Shown: positions 33,992 to 43,368, counted from the first letter of the stretch. The stretch: 64,000 bases of DNA from Demequina activiva (GCF_016862815.1 NZ_BONR01000001.1:248001-312000); one strand, 5' to 3'. Numbers and translations: made by a program. Notes: generated by a model from the sequence alone, not told the origin.

Positions 33992-34507
33992 GTGACCACT
34001 GCGCCCATCGCCCGCACCTCCACGGAGCTGACCGCCTCCGAGGAGCTGCTGTGGCGTCGCTTCTCCGCAGTGCTGGGCTCCGTGCCAGCGCTCCTCGACG
34101 AGCGCATGCGGGGGACCACGGGACTCAACTACTTCCAGTACACCGTGCTCGACGCGCTCTCGCACCAGCCGGGCGGGCGGCTCCAGCTCGCGCAGATCGC
34201 ACGCGCGAACGACGCATCGCTGTCACGACTGTCGCACTCCATCACCCGGCTCGAGGCGGCGGGGCTGGTCGAGCGCGCCACGTGCGACCACGACCGCCGC
34301 GCGAGCTGGGCCGTGCTCACCGACGAGGGTGCGCGGGTCGTGGAGGACTCGCGCGACGAGTACGTGCGGATCGTGCGCGAGACGCTCCTGGATCGCGTGC
34401 CTGCCGAGCACCGGCCCGCGTTCACGGCACTGCTGACGTCGCTGCTGCCCGCTGACGTCGCCGAGCAGTGCGACGGCCTCGACGCAGATCTGGAGCCCGG
34501 CTCCTAG
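33992..34507 (+). CDS. MarR-family transcriptional regulator
   Basis: A 171-aa winged-helix regulator: dimerisation helices at both ends and a central recognition region with GRLQLAQIARANDASLSRLSHSITRLEAAGLVERA, then the wing with DHDRRASWAVLTDEG. MarR proteins usually repress a divergent neighbour and themselves, released by small phenolic or oxidising ligands. The GTG start at 33992 is the first possible start and follows a -10 element directly. The divergent doxX gene is the likely target. Confidence 0.92.
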   Translation: MTTAPIARTSTELTASEELLWRRFSAVLGSVPALLDERMRGTTGLNYFQYTVLDALSHQPGGRLQLAQIARANDASLSRLSHSITRLEAAGLVERATCDHDRRASWAVLTDEGARVVEDSRDEYVRIVRETLLDRVPAEHRPAFTALLTSLLPADVAEQCDGLDADLEPGS

Positions 34508-34620
34508 GACGCGCGCCGCTCACGCCCCTGCAGGAGCGTGCCGTCTGTGCCTCGACCCCGACCGGTCGCGCTCGAGGCACCCCATCGCATCGGCGTCCTC
34601 GCGGGCGCCTGCGTGATCGG

Positions 34621-34626
34621 TAGGCT
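34621..34626 (+). promoter_or_regulatory. Leaderless-type -10 of maf
   Basis: TAGGCT lies 7 nt before ATG 34634, with no ribosome binding site between. Confidence 0.45.
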
Positions 34627-34633
34627 CGCGTGC

Positions 34634-35302
34634 ATGCCGGTCCCCTTCGTGCTCGCCTCCCAGTCCCCCGCCCGCCTGTCGACCCTGCGCGCCGCCGGCG
34701 TCGAGCCGCAGGTGATCGTGAGCGAGGTCGACGAGGACGCGCTGCTGGCCGAGGCCCGCGCGGCATGCGCCCAGCAGGCAGCCGCCGGCATCGGATTCGC
34801 CCTCGAGCTCGCCGACCACCCGCAGCTGCTGGCTCGCGCCAAGGCGGAGGACGTGGTGGGGCGCCACGATCCCGATGCGATCGTGCTGGGCTGCGACTCG
34901 ATGCTCGAGTTCGAGGGTGAGATCCTGGGCAAGCCGCACGACGCGGACGTGGCTCGCGAGCGCTGGCGCGCGATGCGCGGCGGCACCGGCGTGCTGCACA
35001 GTGGCCACGCCCTGGTCGACAACCGGCTGTCCCGACGCGAGGCCACGGGTGCACCCACGCTCGCCGCAGACACGTCGTCGACGGTGGTCCACTTCGCGGA
35101 GCTGACGGACGCCGAGATCGACGCCTATGTCGCGACGGGCGAGCCGCTCACGGTCGCCGGGGCCTTCACCGTGGACGGCCTGGGCGGGCCCTACGTCGAG
35201 AGCATCGAGGGCGACTACCACGGCGTGGTGGGCGTGAGCCTGCCGCTGGTGCGCCGCCTGCTGCGGACGCTCGGCGTCGACTTCCATGAGCTGCGTCCCT
35301 GA
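34634..35302 (+). CDS. Maf-family nucleotide pyrophosphatase
   Basis: Hydrolyses non-canonical or pyrimidine nucleoside triphosphates to monophosphates (house-cleaning role); also called septum formation inhibitor. The 222-aa protein starts FVLASQSPARLSTLRAAGV, the family nucleotide-binding motif, followed by VLGCDSMLEF and KPHDADVARERWRAMRGG, and ends with GPYVESIEGDYHGVVGVSLP. ATG 34634 gives the canonical N-terminus. Association with acyl-CoA carboxylase genes is a common actinobacterial arrangement. Confidence 0.93.
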   Translation: MPVPFVLASQSPARLSTLRAAGVEPQVIVSEVDEDALLAEARAACAQQAAAGIGFALELADHPQLLARAKAEDVVGRHDPDAIVLGCDSMLEFEGEILGKPHDADVARERWRAMRGGTGVLHSGHALVDNRLSRREATGAPTLAADTSSTVVHFAELTDAEIDAYVATGEPLTVAGAFTVDGLGGPYVESIEGDYHGVVGVSLPLVRRLLRTLGVDFHELRP

Positions 35303-35319
35303 CGCCCCAGGGCCCCGAT

Positions 35320-35336
35320 TTGTGGGACCGCCACAA
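35320..35336. promoter_or_regulatory. Inverted repeat upstream of the biotin carboxylase gene
   Basis: TTGTGG-GACCG-CCACAA has perfect 6-bp arms; the related GGTTGTG recurs at 35371-35377. It lies in the 180-bp gap before the carboxylase gene. A regulator site is possible but unassigned. Confidence 0.35.
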
Positions 35337-35470
35337 CCTACGCGCCCGTAGCCCAAGGATTCACCAAGTCGGTTGTGCGAAACCTCCAAAACCGTCGTGA
35401 ATACGTGAGCGCGCGGTCCAAAGTTCCTGCGCGCGCTCGCCACGGCACGAGCGCAGCAAGCTCTCCGCGC

Positions 35471-35476
35471 TACCGT
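35471..35476 (+). promoter_or_regulatory. Leaderless-type -10 of the biotin carboxylase gene
   Basis: TACCGT lies 6 nt before GTG 35483 with no Shine-Dalgarno sequence; no clear -35. Confidence 0.35.
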
Positions 35477-35482
35477 AGCCGC

Positions 35483-37270
35483 GTGTCTGCCTTCTCCTCC
35501 GTCCTGATCGCCAACCGCGGCGAGATCGCAGTTCGAGTGATCCGTGCGTGCGCGGACGCCGGACTGCGCTCCGTCGCCGTCTACGCCGAGCCGGACCGCG
35601 ATGCCCCTCACGTGCACCTCGCGGACGAGGCGTACGCGCTGGGCGGCTCGACCGCCGGGGAGACCTACCTCGACATCGCGAAGATCATCGACGTGGCTCG
35701 CCGCTCCGGCGCGCAGGCCGTGCACCCGGGCTACGGGTTCCTCGCGGAGAACTCGGCGTTCGCTCAGGCCGTGATCGATGCCGGCCTCACGTGGATCGGG
35801 CCCTCCCCGGCCGCGATCGACGCCCTGGGAGACAAGGTGAGCGCGCGCCACATCGCGCAGCGCGCCGGCGCTCCTCTGGTGCCCGGCACCAAGGACCCCG
35901 TCGCGAACGCCGATGAGGTGCTCGCCTTCACGGACGAGCACGGGCTTCCCGTGGCGATCAAGGCGGCGTTCGGAGGCGGCGGCCGCGGCCTCAAGGTCGC
36001 CCGCACCCGCGAGGAGATCCCCGAGCTGTTCGACTCCGCGACCCGCGAGGCCGTCGCCGCATTCGGCCGCGGCGAGTGCTTCGTCGAGCGCTTCCTCGAT
36101 CGCCCGCGCCACGTCGAGACCCAGTGCCTCGCGGACCGCCATGGCAATGTCGTGGTCGTGTCCACGCGCGACTGCTCGCTGCAGCGCCGCCACCAGAAGC
36201 TGGTCGAGGAGGCGCCTGCGCCCTTCCTCACCGATGACCAGAACCGTCGTCTGGTCGAGGCCAGCCAGGCGATCCTGCGCGAGGCCGGCTACGAGGGCGC
36301 CGGCACGTGCGAGTATCTCGTGGGCGTCGATGGCACCATCTCCTTCCTCGAGGTGAACACCCGCCTCCAGGTCGAGCACCCCGTGACCGAGGAGGTCAGC
36401 GGCGTGGACCTCGTGCGCGAGCAGTTCCGCATCGCTGCCGGAGAGCCCATCTCCGTCCTGGAGCCGGTCACGCGCGGCCACTCGATCGAGTTCCGCATCA
36501 ACGGCGAGAACCCCGCCCTCAACTTCATGCCCGCCCCCGGCACCATTCGCACGCTGCGCTTCCCCACGGGTCCCGGGGTGCGCATCGACGCCGGCGTGCG
36601 CGAGGGCGACACCGTGTCCGGCAACTTCGACTCGATGATCGCCAAGGTGATCGTCACCGGCGCCACCCGCGAGCAGGCGATCGAACGCTCCCGCCGCGCC
36701 CTCGCGGAGATGGCAGTGGAGGGCATCCCTACGGTCCTGCCGTTCCACCGCGCCGTGCTCGAGGCGCCGGAGTTCACCGCGTCGCACGGCCACTTCGGCG
36801 TCTACACGACCTGGATCGAGTCCGAGTTCGCGGAGACGCTCGCCGAGCTCGGCGGAGCCGGCGCCGGGGCGGACATGGCCCCCGAGGCCGAGGCCACGGA
36901 GCGGGTGGTCGTCGAGGTGGGAGGCAAGCGCCTCGAGGTGGTGCTTCCCGCGTCCCTCGCCCAGGCCGGACGCGCCAACGCCCGTCGCGGTGCCCCCGCC
37001 AAGCGCTCGTCCCGCAAGAGCGGCGGAGGCGGAGCGCGCGCGGCGTCGGGCACGTCGCTGACCTCGCCCATGCAGGGAACCATCGTGAAGATCGCCGTCG
37101 AGGACGGAGCCGAGGTGGCCGAGGGCGACCTCATCGTGGTGCTCGAGGCCATGAAGATGGAGCAGCCCCTGCTGGCCCACAAGGCCGGCACCGTCACCGG
37201 TCTCGCGCACGCCGTGGGCGCGTCCGTGAGCTCCGGCACTCTCATCTGCGACATCGCCGACGCCTCCTGA
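35483..37270 (+). CDS. accA: Acyl-CoA carboxylase alpha subunit (biotin carboxylase/BCCP)
   Basis: Carboxylates its own biotin using ATP and bicarbonate, then hands CO2 to the beta subunit. The 595-aa protein has the biotin carboxylase domain ([18 protein letters not shown] at the start, [10 protein letters not shown] glycine loop, [14 protein letters not shown]) over about residues 1-450. A Lys/Arg/Gly-rich linker precedes a C-terminal biotinyl domain with the target Lys558 in EAMKMEQ. GTG 35483 gives the family N-terminus; the open frame upstream is not conserved-looking. Homologous to AccA3-type subunits of actinobacteria. Confidence 0.95.
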   Translation: MSAFSSVLIANRGEIAVRVIRACADAGLRSVAVYAEPDRDAPHVHLADEAYALGGSTAGETYLDIAKIIDVARRSGAQAVHPGYGFLAENSAFAQAVIDAGLTWIGPSPAAIDALGDKVSARHIAQRAGAPLVPGTKDPVANADEVLAFTDEHGLPVAIKAAFGGGGRGLKVARTREEIPELFDSATREAVAAFGRGECFVERFLDRPRHVETQCLADRHGNVVVVSTRDCSLQRRHQKLVEEAPAPFLTDDQNRRLVEASQAILREAGYEGAGTCEYLVGVDGTISFLEVNTRLQVEHPVTEEVSGVDLVREQFRIAAGEPISVLEPVTRGHSIEFRINGENPALNFMPAPGTIRTLRFPTGPGVRIDAGVREGDTVSGNFDSMIAKVIVTGATREQAIERSRRALAEMAVEGIPTVLPFHRAVLEAPEFTASHGHFGVYTTWIESEFAETLAELGGAGAGADMAPEAEATERVVVEVGGKRLEVVLPASLAQAGRANARRGAPAKRSSRKSGGGGARAASGTSLTSPMQGTIVKIAVEDGAEVAEGDLIVVLEAMKMEQPLLAHKAGTVTGLAHAVGASVSSGTLICDIADAS

Positions 37271-37277
37271 GCACGGG

Positions 37278-37283
37278 TAGCGT
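37278..37283 (+). promoter_or_regulatory. Leaderless-type -10 of the EEP membrane protein gene
   Basis: TAGCGT lies 7 nt before ATG 37291 and no ribosome binding site is present. Confidence 0.4.
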
Positions 37284-37290
37284 GTCCCGC

Positions 37291-39339
37291 ATGGACATCG
37301 CTCAGCGTCGCGTGCTCGGCCTCGTGGCCGTGGCGTCATGGATTCTCATCGACGCCATCCGCGCCGCCGGCCCGCTCCTGTCCAGCCTCGCCGACTCTGG
37401 CGCCGCCTTCGCCGTGGGGGCGGCGCTCCTCACCTTCGCCTCCGGCGGCGTGCTCGCGTGGATCGCGGCGCTGGCCGGACGTCACTTCGGACACGGCGTG
37501 GTGGTGCTCTTCCTCCTCGGAGTGGTCGCTCTCGCCCGCCTGGGCCTGCCGCTCCTGGGCGGCGCATGGCTGGTATCCGCGGCTCTGTACCTGACGGCGC
37601 TCAGCCTGGCTGTGGTGGTGCTGGCCGCGCGGGTCGCCATGGGCAACGGCGGCTCCCCGACGCTGCTGGCCGGCACGGCGCTGGGCGCCGCCGCCGCGGT
37701 GGCCGAGCAGACGGTGCTGCGCACGTGGGATGCCGTGTGGCGCGGCGACCTGCTGGGCTGGGTCGCGATCGCCGGCGTCGCCCTGCTCGCCCTCGCGAGC
37801 GGATGGCGGACCATGCGGCTGGAGCCCAGCGCATCGTCACGCGGGTGGTGGGCCTACGGCCTGCTGTGGTCCCTGATGGTGCTCGCCTTCGCGAACGTCT
37901 CATGGCTGAACGCCCAGACGGGACTGCGCATGTCGGCCACCGCGCTGCTGGCCATCGCGTCGCTGAGCACGGCGGCCCTGCTCGCTGGCCAGGCCACGGT
38001 CACGTCGCGCGTCACCGTGACGGTGCTGGGGGCCGTGGGGCTGGGCGCGCTGAGCGTCCTGATGCTGCGGCCAGGCCTCGCCGCGGCGATCGCGCTGCCG
38101 GTGGCCGTCTCCGTGCTCAGCCTTGCCGCCGCCAGCGTCATGCGCTCCACCCCGAGCGCACCGGGCCGCCGTCTGGGCGCCGCCACGGTGCTGGGACTGG
38201 CCGTGGTGGTGCCGATGCTGCTGGTCCAGCTCGACGCGCAGGTCACCCTGCCGGGCACGGCGGCCGTCGTGATGGTGGTGGCCGGTGCCGCGGTGATCGT
38301 GGGGGCGGTGTGGAGGGCGTGGACGGCCGCGCCGCGGCCGGAGGCGAGCAGCGCCGGCGCCGACGTCGGGGACGGCGCCACCCGCGCGACGCCCGACCGC
38401 GCGCGTGCACCGTGGATCGCTCCTGGGGTGCTGCTGCGCGCGACGCTCGGCTTCGTCGTGGCCGGTGCCCTCGCGGCGTGGACCTTCACCACCTACGAGA
38501 CGCCTCGCGCGCTGTCCGAGAACTTCCTGCCGGCCCCCACCGCCATGACGTGGAGCGTCAACCACGGCGTGCAGCCGGAGGTCACGGGCGGGCCCGACGT
38601 GCGCCTCGACGAGGTCGCCGCCACCATCCGCGGCTCTGCAGCGGACGTGGTGATGCTCCAGGAGGTCAGCCGCGGCTGGCTCGCCGGCGGTGGCGCCGAT
38701 GTGCTGGAGTACCTGGCTGGCGAGCTGCAGCTGCCGTACGCCTACGCCGGCGCGGACGGGCCGCAGTTCGGCAATGCGATCCTCACGTCTCGCGAGCACG
38801 CCAACCCCCGCAGCATCACCCTGCCCGCAGGGGACGGTCCGCACGCACGCAGCGCCGTCGCAGTGGACTTCATGGGCGCGACCTTCGCCTCCACGCGCCT
38901 GGATCCCCGTCAGATCGGCGGGGGCGAGGCTCAGGCCGAGGCCCTGATCGACTGGCTCGACGTGCCCCAGCCGCTGGTGATCGGAGGCGACCTGGGCGAT
39001 GTCCCGTCCTCCGCGGTGCTGGCGGTGCTGTCCGATGCGGGCTTCGCGAGCGCTCAGGACGTCGCCGGCACCTCCGGCGTCACCTACCTGGGCACGGACC
39101 CGGCGGGAGGCGAGGCCTTGACGCTCGACTACCTCATGGGCCGAGGCGTCGAGTTCCGCGACATCGAGACGCTCGGCGTGCCGTGGTCGGACCACCTGCC
39201 GCTGCTGGCGCGCGTCGCCACCGGAGCGACCGCGCCCACCGAGGCCGGCGAGGACCTCAACGAGATCCAGCCCGAGGCGGGCACCAGCCCGTCGCCGTCG
39301 ACGAGCGCGACGGCCTCCCCCAGCACGGACTCCGAGTAG
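37291..39339 (+). CDS. Membrane-anchored endonuclease/exonuclease/phosphatase family protein
   Basis: A 682-aa protein. The N-terminal 400 or so residues contain about ten hydrophobic membrane segments. After one further span (about residues 384-402) an extracytoplasmic EEP-fold domain follows, with MTWSVNHG, VVMLQEVS (metal-binding Glu), NAILTSRE, GGDLGDVPSS, TLDYLMGRG and the WSDHLPLLA active-site His. The EEP fold covers nucleases, sphingomyelinases and inositol phosphatases, so the substrate is open. GGDLGD replaces the more usual GGDFN. The C-terminus ends in a Ser/Thr/Pro-rich tail. Confidence 0.85.
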   Translation: MDIAQRRVLGLVAVASWILIDAIRAAGPLLSSLADSGAAFAVGAALLTFASGGVLAWIAALAGRHFGHGVVVLFLLGVVALARLGLPLLGGAWLVSAALYLTALSLAVVVLAARVAMGNGGSPTLLAGTALGAAAAVAEQTVLRTWDAVWRGDLLGWVAIAGVALLALASGWRTMRLEPSASSRGWWAYGLLWSLMVLAFANVSWLNAQTGLRMSATALLAIASLSTAALLAGQATVTSRVTVTVLGAVGLGALSVLMLRPGLAAAIALPVAVSVLSLAAASVMRSTPSAPGRRLGAATVLGLAVVVPMLLVQLDAQVTLPGTAAVVMVVAGAAVIVGAVWRAWTAAPRPEASSAGADVGDGATRATPDRARAPWIAPGVLLRATLGFVVAGALAAWTFTTYETPRALSENFLPAPTAMTWSVNHGVQPEVTGGPDVRLDEVAATIRGSAADVVMLQEVSRGWLAGGGADVLEYLAGELQLPYAYAGADGPQFGNAILTSREHANPRSITLPAGDGPHARSAVAVDFMGATFASTRLDPRQIGGGEAQAEALIDWLDVPQPLVIGGDLGDVPSSAVLAVLSDAGFASAQDVAGTSGVTYLGTDPAGGEALTLDYLMGRGVEFRDIETLGVPWSDHLPLLARVATGATAPTEAGEDLNEIQPEAGTSPSPSTSATASPSTDSE

Positions 39340-39342
39340 CCC

Positions 39343-40743
39343 CTACCTGCCCTGCGGATCCTGCATGTGGTGCAGGCGCCGCGCGACCTCGGAGGTGGTG
39401 CCGGACAGCGACGGGTACACCGTGAACGCGCTGGCGACGTCATCCACCGTGAGGTGGTGCGCCACGGCCAGCGACAGCGGGAAGATGTGCTCGCTGGCGC
39501 GCGAGCCCGTGATGACGGCGCCCAGGATCTGGCCGGTGACGGTGTGACCGAAGATCTTCACGAAGCCCGTGTCGATGCCCAGCATCTTCGCGCGCGGGTT
39601 GCGCGCCAGCTCGAGCTTCGACACCTCGTAGAAGATGCCGCGCTCGATCAGCTCCGCCTCGGTCGAGCCCACGGATGCGATCTCGGGCGTGGTGAACACG
39701 TTGGAGGACACGTGGCGCAGCTCGATGGGCTGGACGGCGTCGCCCAGCGCGTGCGCCATCGCGATGCGGCCCTGGGTCGCGGCCACCGAGGCGAGCGGGA
39801 ACACGCCCGTGCAGTCGCCCGCCGCGTAGACGCCGCGCGCGCTGGTGCGGGAGACGCGGTCCACGCGGATGTATCCGCGATCGTCGACCTCGATGCCCGC
39901 CTCCTCCAGTCCCATGTCCTGGGTGTTCGGGACGGAGCCCACGGCCATGAGGCAGTGAGAACCCTCGACCACGCGGCCGTCCGCGAGCGTCACGCGCACG
40001 CCGTCGCCGGTGCTCTCGACCGCCTGAGCTCGTGCGCCGCCCACCACGTTCATGCCGCGGGACGCGAACACCTCCTGTACCAGCTGAGCGGCCTCCGGAT
40101 CCTGACCGGCGAGCACGCGCTCCCCGCTGGAGATCAGCGTGACCTCGGATCCGAGCAGTCGGTATGCGCCCGCGAACTCGGCGCCCGTGACGCCTGAGCC
40201 CACCACGATGAGGTGCTCCGGAAGACCGGTGAGGTCGTACAGCTGGGTCCATGTGAGGATGCGCTCGCCGTCCGGCTGAGCGCTGGGCAGCAGGCGAGGG
40301 CGGGCGCCCGTCGCGATGAGGATCGCGTCCGCCTCGATGATCTCGCCGTCGGCCTCCACCTGCGTGGGACTGACCAGCCGCGCGCGGGCGTCGATCACGC
40401 GGATGTCGTTCTGGGCCATGCGCGTCGCGATGTCGTGCGACTGCTTGAGCACCAGCTTGCGGATGCGCGCGTTCACGGCCGCCATGTCCACGATGTGCTC
40501 GGAGAACTCCGCGGAGTCCGAGCCGTCGGTGTCCCGGATGCCCAGCTGCGGGGCGCGGTCAGCGATGGTGCGCCACTCCGCGGTGGCGATGATGGTCTTG
40601 GACGGGACCACGTCCGTGAGCACGGCGTTGCCGCCCAGACCCTGGCGCTCGATGAGGGTGACCTCCGCGCCTTCCTTGACGGCCACCAGTGCCGCCTCGT
40701 AGCCTCCCGGTCCGCCGCCGATGATCACGATGCGCGTTGCCAT
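39343..40743 (-). CDS. lpdA: NAD(P)H-quinone dehydrogenase (LpdA type)
   Basis: A 466-aa flavoprotein of the pyridine nucleotide-disulfide oxidoreductase family: FAD motif GGGPGGYEA at the N-terminus, NAD(P) motif VVGSGVTGAEFAGAYRLLGSEV and a C-terminal dimerisation domain. The redox-active CxxxxC pair of lipoamide dehydrogenases is missing: the segment reads GLGGNAVLTDVVPSK. This matches mycobacterial LpdA (Rv3303c), a quinone reductase rather than a disulfide reductase. ATG 40743 is chosen from the FAD motif; GACAAT 6 nt upstream may be its -10. Convergent with the EEP gene. Confidence 0.88.
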   Translation of the reverse strand: MATRIVIIGGGPGGYEAALVAVKEGAEVTLIERQGLGGNAVLTDVVPSKTIIATAEWRTIADRAPQLGIRDTDGSDSAEFSEHIVDMAAVNARIRKLVLKQSHDIATRMAQNDIRVIDARARLVSPTQVEADGEIIEADAILIATGARPRLLPSAQPDGERILTWTQLYDLTGLPEHLIVVGSGVTGAEFAGAYRLLGSEVTLISSGERVLAGQDPEAAQLVQEVFASRGMNVVGGARAQAVESTGDGVRVTLADGRVVEGSHCLMAVGSVPNTQDMGLEEAGIEVDDRGYIRVDRVSRTSARGVYAAGDCTGVFPLASVAATQGRIAMAHALGDAVQPIELRHVSSNVFTTPEIASVGSTEAELIERGIFYEVSKLELARNPRAKMLGIDTGFVKIFGHTVTGQILGAVITGSRASEHIFPLSLAVAHHLTVDDVASAFTVYPSLSGTTSEVARRLHHMQDPQGR

Positions 40744-40843
40744 TGCTCCATTGTCCCCCAGGCGGCGGCCGCACGCGTCACGCACCCGCGCACAGGCCGG
40801 GCACGCCCCGGCGTCACGGCAGGTGAGCGGCCGTCAACGGGGA

Positions 40844-40849
40844 TAGTCT
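40844..40849 (+). promoter_or_regulatory. Leaderless-type -10 of purine nucleoside phosphorylase
   Basis: TAGTCT lies 6 nt before ATG 40856, with no ribosome binding site. Confidence 0.4.
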
Positions 40850-40855
40850 CGGCAT

Positions 40856-41656
40856 ATGACCGATGCGACCTCTCGAGCGGCCGAGGCCGCCCAGACCCTC
40901 CGCGCCGCGACCGGCGTGGAATCCTTCGACATCGCCCTGGTGCTGGGCTCGGGATGGGGCGGCGCGGCCGACCTCATCGGCGAGGAGGTGGGCTCGATCG
41001 AGGCCGCCGAGATCCCCGGGTTCGACGCTCACGCGGTCGCGGGACACAGCTCGATGATGCGGGCGCTGCGCACGGAGGACGGCCGCCACGTGCTGGTCCT
41101 GGGCTCGCGCCAGCACTTCTACCAGGTGCGGGACGCCGGCAAGGTCGCCCACGGCGTGCGGATGGCCGCCGCCGCCGGCGCGACGCAGCTGGTGATCACC
41201 AACGGCTGCGGCTCGACCCGCCCCGAGGTGGGACCGGGCTCCGTGGTGCTGCTCGCGGACCACATCAACTTCACGGGCGCGACGCCGCTCGAGGGGGCGA
41301 GCTTCGTCGACATGTCGCAGGCGTACTCGCCGCGGCTGCGCGAGCTCGCACGGTCCATCGACGCGGACCTTCCGGACGGGGTCTACATGCAGTTCACGGG
41401 GCCGCAGTACGAGACTCCGGCAGAGGTCCGCATGGCCTCGATCCTGGGCGCGAACCTCGTGGGCATGTCCACGGCGTTGGAGGTGCTGGCGGCCCGCCAG
41501 GCCGGCATGGAGGTCCTCGGGCTGTCGCTCGTGACCAACCTCGCGGCCGGCATCGGCGGCGAGACGCTGGACCACTCAGAGGTGCTCGACGTGGGCGCCT
41601 CCTCCGGTCCGCGCATCTCCCGCCTGCTCGCGGACATCGTGGAGGGCATGCGATGA
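40856..41656 (+). CDS. Purine-nucleoside phosphorylase
   Basis: Cleaves purine nucleosides with phosphate to the free base and (deoxy)ribose 1-phosphate. The 266-aa protein is of the trimeric (inosine/guanosine) class: LVLGSGWGG phosphate loop, GSRQHFYQV, ITNGCGSTRPEVGPGSVVLLADHINFTG and VGMSTALEVLAARQAG. The stop overlaps the phosphohexomutase start as ATGA. With adenosine deaminase, DeoC, DeoA and Cdd elsewhere in the window it completes a nucleoside salvage set. Confidence 0.94.
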   Translation: MTDATSRAAEAAQTLRAATGVESFDIALVLGSGWGGAADLIGEEVGSIEAAEIPGFDAHAVAGHSSMMRALRTEDGRHVLVLGSRQHFYQVRDAGKVAHGVRMAAAAGATQLVITNGCGSTRPEVGPGSVVLLADHINFTGATPLEGASFVDMSQAYSPRLRELARSIDADLPDGVYMQFTGPQYETPAEVRMASILGANLVGMSTALEVLAARQAGMEVLGLSLVTNLAAGIGGETLDHSEVLDVGASSGPRISRLLADIVEGMR

Positions 41657-43368
41657 CGGACGTCGCCGGCCTCGCCGCCGCGTGGATCGCGGACGATCCC
41701 GACCCCGCCACGCGCGAGGAGCTCGCCGCCGTGCTGGCGGCCCACCGCGACGGCTCCGCCGACGCGACGGCTGACCTCGAGGACCGCTTCCGCGGCACCC
41801 TCGAGTTCGGCACCGCGGGGCTGCGCGGCGCGATCGGCGCGGGCCCGAACCGCATGAACCGCGCGGTCGTGATCCGCGCCGCCGCGGGCCTCGCGCGCTA
41901 CCTGACGGACGCGCTCGCGGAGCACGGCATCGAGGGACCGGCGCGCGTGGCGATCGGGTACGACGCCCGTCACGGCTCGCGTCAGTTCGCGGTCGACACC
42001 GCCGCCGTGATGACAGCGGCCGGCCACGAGGCCCTGCTGCTCCCCCGCACCCTGCCCACGCCCGTGCTGGCCTACGCCACGCGCTCGCTCGACGCGGACG
42101 CGGGCGTCATGGTGACCGCGTCGCACAACCCCCCTCAGGACAACGGCTACAAGGTCTACCTGGGCGGTCGCGTGGTCACGGACGAGGGCCAGGGCGCGCA
42201 GATCGTGCCGCCGTTCGACGCGGAGATCGCCTCGCGCATCGCCGCGGTCTCGTCCGTGGCCGAGGTTCCCCGCGCCGAGACCGGCTGGACCACGCTGGGC
42301 GACGACGTCATCGATCAGTACATCGGCGCCGTGAGCGCGGTAGGCGGTGACGTGGACGACGCGACGGCCGATGCGCGGGCCAAGGTGCGCATCGTCCTCA
42401 CGCCGCTGCACGGCGTGGGCGGCGACACGGTCGAGGCCGCCCTCAAGCAGGCGGGCTTCACGGACCTGCACACGGTCCCCGAGCAGGCCGAGCCGGATCC
42501 CGACTTCCCGACCGTCGCCTTCCCCAACCCGGAGGAGGCCGGCGCGATCGACCTGTCGCTGGAGCTCGCACGGTCGGTGGACGCGGACGTGGTGATCGCG
42601 AACGACCCCGATGCCGACCGCTGCGCTGTCGCGACCATCGTGGACGGCGAGTGGCGCATGCTCCACGGCGACGTGGTGGGCTGCGTGCTGGGCGAGCGCA
42701 TCGCCGCGACCGCCGACGTCCGCCAGGGCTCGGTCCTCGCCAACTCGATCGTGTCCTCGCAGCTGCTCGCGCAGATCGCGCACTCGTACGGCCTCACCCA
42801 CGAGTCGACGCTGACCGGCTTCAAGTGGATCGGGCGCGAGCCTCACCTGCTGTTCGGCTACGAGGAGGCGCTGGGCTACTGCGTCGCGCCTGACCTGGTG
42901 CGTGACAAGGACGGCATCAGCGCGGCGGTGCTGGTCGCGGACCTGGTCGCGGACCTCAAGGCCGAGGGCCGCACGCTCGCCGACGCGGTCGACGACCTCG
43001 CCCGCAAGCACGGCGTCTACCTCACCCGCCAGGTCTCCGCTCGTTTCGCTGACGTCGCCCTGATCCCGGACCTGATGCAGCGCCTGCTGGACTCGCCGCC
43101 ATCGACGCTCGCCGGCTCACCGGTGTCCGCGACCGACGACATGAACGAGGGCTTCCTGGGCCTGCCCCCCACCAACGGGCTGCACCTCGCGACCGAGTCG
43201 GGCGCGCGCGTGATCATCCGACCCTCGGGCACCGAGCCCAAGGTCAAGGCGTACCTCGAGGTCATCGCACCGGTGGGGGAGGGCGTCACGGACGTCGCTC
43301 TGGCCCGCGCGGCGGCCGAGGAGGCCATGCAGGCGCTGGAGGCGGACGTCAAGGCGCTCCTCCCCTAG
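41653..43368 (+). CDS. Phosphoglucomutase/phosphomannomutase family protein
   Basis: A 571-aa alpha-D-phosphohexomutase. The phosphoserine is Ser157 in TASHNPPQDNGYK, the metal loop is NDPDADRC and the phosphate-binding C-terminal site is RPSGTEPKVK. The long form with EFGTAGLRG near the N-terminus resembles PgcA-like phosphoglucomutases that also isomerise pentose 1-phosphates. Coupled by ATGA overlap to purine nucleoside phosphorylase, conversion of ribose or deoxyribose 1-phosphate to the 5-phosphate is a likely role, feeding DeoC. Confidence 0.9.
   Translation: MTDVAGLAAAWIADDPDPATREELAAVLAAHRDGSADATADLEDRFRGTLEFGTAGLRGAIGAGPNRMNRAVVIRAAAGLARYLTDALAEHGIEGPARVAIGYDARHGSRQFAVDTAAVMTAAGHEALLLPRTLPTPVLAYATRSLDADAGVMVTASHNPPQDNGYKVYLGGRVVTDEGQGAQIVPPFDAEIASRIAAVSSVAEVPRAETGWTTLGDDVIDQYIGAVSAVGGDVDDATADARAKVRIVLTPLHGVGGDTVEAALKQAGFTDLHTVPEQAEPDPDFPTVAFPNPEEAGAIDLSLELARSVDADVVIANDPDADRCAVATIVDGEWRMLHGDVVGCVLGERIAATADVRQGSVLANSIVSSQLLAQIAHSYGLTHESTLTGFKWIGREPHLLFGYEEALGYCVAPDLVRDKDGISAAVLVADLVADLKAEGRTLADAVDDLARKHGVYLTRQVSARFADVALIPDLMQRLLDSPPSTLAGSPVSATDDMNEGFLGLPPTNGLHLATESGARVIIRPSGTEPKVKAYLEVIAPVGEGVTDVALARAAAEEAMQALEADVKALLP

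Noticed and set aside
34520..37339. 939-aa open frame on the minus strand
   Set aside because: Runs antisense across maf and the biotin carboxylase gene; composition is His/Gly/Asp-rich and it crosses two proven genes.
39343..40743. Dihydrolipoamide dehydrogenase of the pyruvate dehydrogenase complex
   Set aside because: The redox-active cysteine pair is missing.
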